Part shown: positions 60,801-64,000 of the stretch, piece after piece
Numbering within the stretch: the stretch's first letter is position 1
Layout: the number at the start of each line of letters is the position of its first letter
Source: Marthasterias glacialis
Taxonomy: Eukaryota; Echinodermata; Asteroidea; Forcipulatida; Asteriidae
Length of the DNA stretch: 64,000 bases
Direction: 5' to 3'
NCBI GenBank assembly: GCA_911728455.2
Contig: OU452225.1
Coordinates: forward strand, 18,572,495-18,636,494
The notes under the pieces: generated by a model
Seen by the model: the letters and a program-made list of their open reading frames with translations, nothing else
Told to the model about the DNA's origin: nothing
Database searches by the model: none
Translations under genes and position numbers: made by a program

Positions 60801-63269
60801 AAAAAAAAAACCTATAAAATATAACAAGGCCCTGGTTTCTCAGTTCGGATAAAAACTGAGGTTAAAGGCAAAGTATACTTTTGGTTTTTGGAACCGTACG
60901 TTTGCCTTAATGCTATATAATTGTAGATTGGTTTTTGGAACCGTACGTTTGCCTTAATGCTATATAATTGTAGATATATACCAAAAAACTAACCTGTGTA
61001 AATTTCATTTCAAAAGGTGGCAGCGTTTTTGAGATATCACCAAAAATATGGAGCGGTTGTGTTCACGCAGAAGAAGTATCCGTCATTGGAATACATGTAC
61101 ACATTCTGAGAAGCGTTACGGCCATAACGCTTCTCAGATTCAAGTTTTGGGGTGATAAAAAGTGATATATTTCTCCATAACTGCAGTACTTCGAAGTGAA
61201 ACGTTTCTCAAAATGCATTATACTATCCAAAGCTGCTGTACTTTTAACCAAGTAAGTTTTTATTGCCAAAAATTTTCAGAGTCATTACCAAACGTATGCA
61301 ATGCCTTTAACTTTCGGCAATTTATTTAGATGTCGAAATTTGGGAGTTATTTTACCCCTGTGATCCGTAGCCACCAACTGAGTGAACTTTCTTGACCCTT
61401 TCTAAGTAATCCATGGGGAATTCATGAGCAAATTCAGGATCTGAAATCAAATCAAAACAAAGAGTTGTAGAAAGATCTTGAAGTAAAATGGAACAACCTT
61501 TACTCAGATGTAATATGCTTAATTCTGTGTTTAAAAAATAACTATTCTGTACATACAAACTAACACTTAACAATAACAGCATAAAAGAGTGGTGAGGAAG
61601 GTCTCAAGCAGCCGTTTAAAAACTGGCAGGGTAGTGGCCATGTGATAAAGGACTGAGTCGAAGGTGAGGTTCTTTTATTACACAGCAACAACCTTGCAAG
61701 GTTTTAAACAGCCATTTAGAACCGAGGCACTTCTCTTTTACTCCAACTCATAAAGGCCACTTTTGTTACAAAGCGTACTAATGTAGCAAAATCCGTGGAA
61801 CTTTTTAAAGGTTTTGCTTAAATTTATTTTTTGTATTCCTGTCACGTTCTCAGGCTCCATTTCACGAAGGGTGAAATTGCATGCGACCATACTAATGGAC
61901 TAATAGAGTACCAATATGTAGTGATTGCGTTACACGTAGTTTAGCGTCCGCTCAAGTATAATTGCTGACTGTACACACTCGGCCGTGTCTTTGTCAGCCG
62001 TTTACACACCCCCATGTGACATGCTCTCGACCAATCAGAATGGATAAAGCTGTCTGGGGTATTTAGGAATAATTGCTTTAAAGGGTGTGCATTGGTACAC
62101 TGGTAAAAGAAGAAAATTTGCCGATCAGCTGAAAAGTTGCATGCCTGACCTCTGCCTGACCCCTTGAATTTTATAAACGGAAATGGTAGAAGGTTACCTT
62201 TGATGAAGAAGGTATCTTGAATGTCCCGAGCAGGGTGCTGCTGAGGTTGGAACAGAGCATCAAAATTCCAGAAGGAACTCTCGATGAAGTTATTGGTTGG
62301 CATTTCAGTGAAGCTGTCAAGAGATGATTAGGAATTTTTTTAAATCAAAATATTTTTTTTTTTTTTTTTTTTTTAATTTAATAGAACCACATAATTTTCA
62401 ACTTTTGAACAATGCATACTATATTTCAACTTATTTATGAAACAACTTTCCACAAACTTTTCAAGTTTCTGTCAAGCTGATTACTGAGTTTTAGGAGGAG
62501 CTCCCACCAAGAAGGCCAAAATCTTAATAAAATTCTTGAAGTTCCCAAAACCTTCAATAAATCAGAATTCATACGCATTATAAATACCCAAACCATTGTA
62601 ATGCAATTTAACTGGCTTGTCTCGTGCTAAGCTTAGATTTTGGCTGGATCTGGGTTTTATAGTCAGGCATGAAGAGGTTGAGCTTACCCCATTTCTAAGA
62701 AGATCTGTCTGAACTGAGCTCGGACTTTGAGTAGTGGATGCAAATGACCGCTGGCTGGCATGACACCCAGGGCATCAAAGTTGTAGTCTTTGAACTTACG
62801 GTCTGTCCATGTTCCACTGCAAAAACAAAAAGACAGAAATGATAAAATTGATCAATCGATTGTTCAGTTGGTCCAATTTCATAGCTCTGCTTAACGCAAG
62901 ATAAAATTGGCACTTACGGTGGCAGAAAAACCCTTAATGAAAGCATATTTCACAGGTTAACAAGGAATTTTTGAATGTGGTCGTCGTGTGTACTTCATTT
63001 ACTAAGCACTCTTTGTTTATGCAGCTAGCACAGATATTTGATGCTTAACCCAGTAAGCTGAAAATGGTGACTTAGAAGCTGGTACTGGCTGCAAATATAA
63101 ACAGTCAACGTAAACAGAAAATGTTTTACGAGTTTAATCTGAGTGATAATTGATACGAGTGAGACTTGGTACCAACCTGGCAATCATTTCTGGGGTGAGA
63201 TCAGTTTCCAGTTTGCTGACAGACGTGCTGAACTCACTTCCCTTCATCACAAGGAAAGTGTTCACAGTC
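57873..63269 (-). CDS. FARSA: Phenylalanyl-tRNA synthetase alpha subunit, C-terminal part (partial)
   Basis: Eight exons on minus: 63269-63177, 62816-62688, 62313-62198, 61440-61356, 60779-60680, 60286-60118, 59703-59511 and 57978-57873. Phases agree throughout, giving about 330 residues to the stop; the N-terminal third lies beyond the right edge (human protein 508 aa). The enzyme charges tRNA-Phe in the cytosol as an alpha2beta2 tetramer, and this subunit holds the class II catalytic core. Seen: the [20 protein letters not shown] region (motif 1), [35 protein letters not shown] (motif 2), [20 protein letters not shown], and [19 protein letters not shown] with AWGLSLER (motif 3). The protein ends CRLDK, about 14 residues shorter than human. 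The last intron (57979-59510) is nearly all minisatellite. Confidence 0.97.
58013..59510 (-). repeat. 38/39-bp minisatellite filling the last FARSA intron
   Basis: About 37 units of CTCACCTGACCCCCAACCTA / CTCCATCAAACCACCATAA on plus. On the minus (sense) strand each unit reads GGTCAG, GTGAGTTATGGTGGTTTGA, TGGGGGTAGGTTG. The last unit ends precisely at the exon border: the true donor AAAG|GTGAGTTATGG at 59511/59510 uses the repeat's own GTGAGTTATGG. Higher-order blocks are visible (58140-58260 versus 58340-58400; 59160-59400). Confidence 0.95.
60405..60475. repeat. Dispersed repeat, inverted relative of 1700-1768
   Basis: The minus strand here reads GGCATACCACCATAATCAGA then CAGTTTGGGTGTCGAGTT. 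The same words occur on plus at 1713-1765 in the ATPAF1 intron. Confidence 0.6.
60866..61306. mobile_element. MITE with TTAA target duplication
   Basis: AGGCAAAGTATACTTTTGGT on the left and ACCAAACGTATGCAATGCCT on the right, with TTAA at 60862-60865 and 61307-61310. A 47-bp segment (TTGGTTTTTGGAACCGTACG...) is tandemly duplicated at 60881-60974, and a TCTGAGAAGCGTTACGGCCA palindrome lies near the centre. In a FARSA intron. Confidence 0.8.
62350..62374. repeat. Poly-T run
   Basis: About 25 T in the FARSA intron between 61441 and 62313 edges; possibly the tail of a degraded retroposon on the minus strand. Confidence 0.5.
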
Positions 63270-63689
63270 CTGTAGAAAACATAAGTACATAAATAAAAAT
63301 TATGTCAAAAAATAAGAGGAAAAACTAATCACACATTACAAGTCACAGTATTTTTTCCCGTTCATGTTTTTGGAAATTGTTTTAAATCTCAAAAGGTTTG
63401 ATTCGAAGACCTCTGAAAGTGCTCAAGAAAAAACACTTTGACAAACACCAGGTCATTTTTTTTTTTTTGGGGGGGGATGAAAAAACTGCAGCAGAACTTC
63501 ATCTTTGAACTGCATTAATTGCTGAAATCTGCTTCTAAGGGACTCTGACTATCAAATTTTGAGGATGGCCAAGTGTCCTTTCCTGCCTTGGAATCGTAAA
63601 CACGAGATAGATCAAGATATTCATTTCCCTATATGACAGAAACTGTACAGCGTTCAACTTTTTGAAGAATATCAGCTGTAAGTTATAAT

Positions 63690-63999
63690 TACCCAGTCAG
63701 TTTCCCTTGTGGTTTTTTATACTTGATACTTAAAAAAAAGTTGCATCCCCTTAGGGTGATCCCCTTCCTGCTGCTTCCCTGGTTGTATTGTAAACTGGGT
63801 GTGATCCCTGACTATACGGTTGTATGACTTCTGACTGGCGCCCCGAACAAAAATATAGACAAAATAGGCGACTGCCAACATATGGCTAATTAGCTCACTT
63901 GGTAGAGCACCAGCATGTAAGCCTGGAGGTCACAGGTTCAAATCCAACTCTAGTCAATGTTTCTTTGTTCACCCCAAAGTTAAGAAGTATCAGTTTCAC
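63690..63999 (+). mobile_element. tRNA-Lys-like composite repeat, plus strand
   Basis: Order: ACCCAGTCAGTTTCCCTTG, leader with 'CCCTTAGGGTGATCCCC', TTCCTGCTGCTTCCCTGG and GGGTGTGATCCCTGACTATA. Then CTTCTGACTGGCGCCCC, 'ATAGACAAAATAGG', tRNA-like part (TTAGCTCACTTGGTAGAGC ... GGTCACAGGTTCAAATCC) and GTTCACCCCAAAGTT, cut by the window edge. Good A and B boxes, but the cloverleaf does not close well. Confidence 0.75.
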
Positions 64000-64000
64000 T

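Noticed and set aside
63880-63960. Functional tRNA gene
   Set aside because: A and B boxes are good, but the acceptor and anticodon stems do not pair well, and the sequence recurs as part of a dispersed repeat.

Overview
The window is nuclear DNA from an animal. Genes are split into short exons with GT-AG introns, and the space between exons is packed with small inverted-repeat elements, tRNA-derived SINEs, minisatellites and worn LINE ends. The proteins are typical of deuterostomes. The repeat style (tRNA-Leu-like SINEs, many TTAA-flanked MITEs, TTAGGG-type telomeric repeats) suggests an echinoderm, perhaps a sea star, but this placement is an inference. I saw no LTR, retroviral or Polinton-like element and no CRISPR array.

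Five protein-coding genes can be rebuilt exon by exon with consistent splice phases. (1) ATPAF1, minus strand, 213-2244: first three coding exons of the mitochondrial F1-ATPase assembly factor, continuing past the left edge. (2) SLC35A3, plus strand, 11542-19353: complete Golgi UDP-GlcNAc transporter, seven coding exons, 339 aa. (3) A six-bladed Kelch-repeat protein with an acidic serine tail, minus strand, 26222-39139: 14 coding exons, 394 aa, family not identified. (4) YIPF1/YIPF2, plus strand, 40228-53149: eight coding exons, 316 aa, a five-span Golgi/endosome membrane protein. (5) FARSA, minus strand, 57873-63269: eight C-terminal exons of the cytosolic phenylalanyl-tRNA synthetase alpha subunit, continuing past the right edge.

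Layout: ATPAF1 and SLC35A3 diverge across about 9 kb of repeats (2245-11541). SLC35A3 and the Kelch gene converge across minisatellites and SINEs (19354-26221). The Kelch gene and YIPF1 are head to head with 1.1 kb between start codons. YIPF1 and FARSA converge across 4.7 kb. The genes share no pathway; they are housekeeping neighbours, two of them in Golgi membranes, one mitochondrial and one in translation.

The most unusual signals are repeats that touch gene structure. The last FARSA intron is almost wholly a 39-bp minisatellite in which most units carry a consensus 5' splice site, starting exactly at the true donor. A Kelch exon ends inside a degenerate intronic repeat that also codes for protein. 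One SLC35A3 exon is partly duplicated 149 bp downstream. Another SLC35A3 intron holds about ten copies of a 5S-rRNA-like unit. A short MITE in YIPF1 has terminal repeats that match the CTCF motif. The long open frames at 7.8-8.4 kb and 20.8-22.0 kb are products of tandem repeats, not genes.
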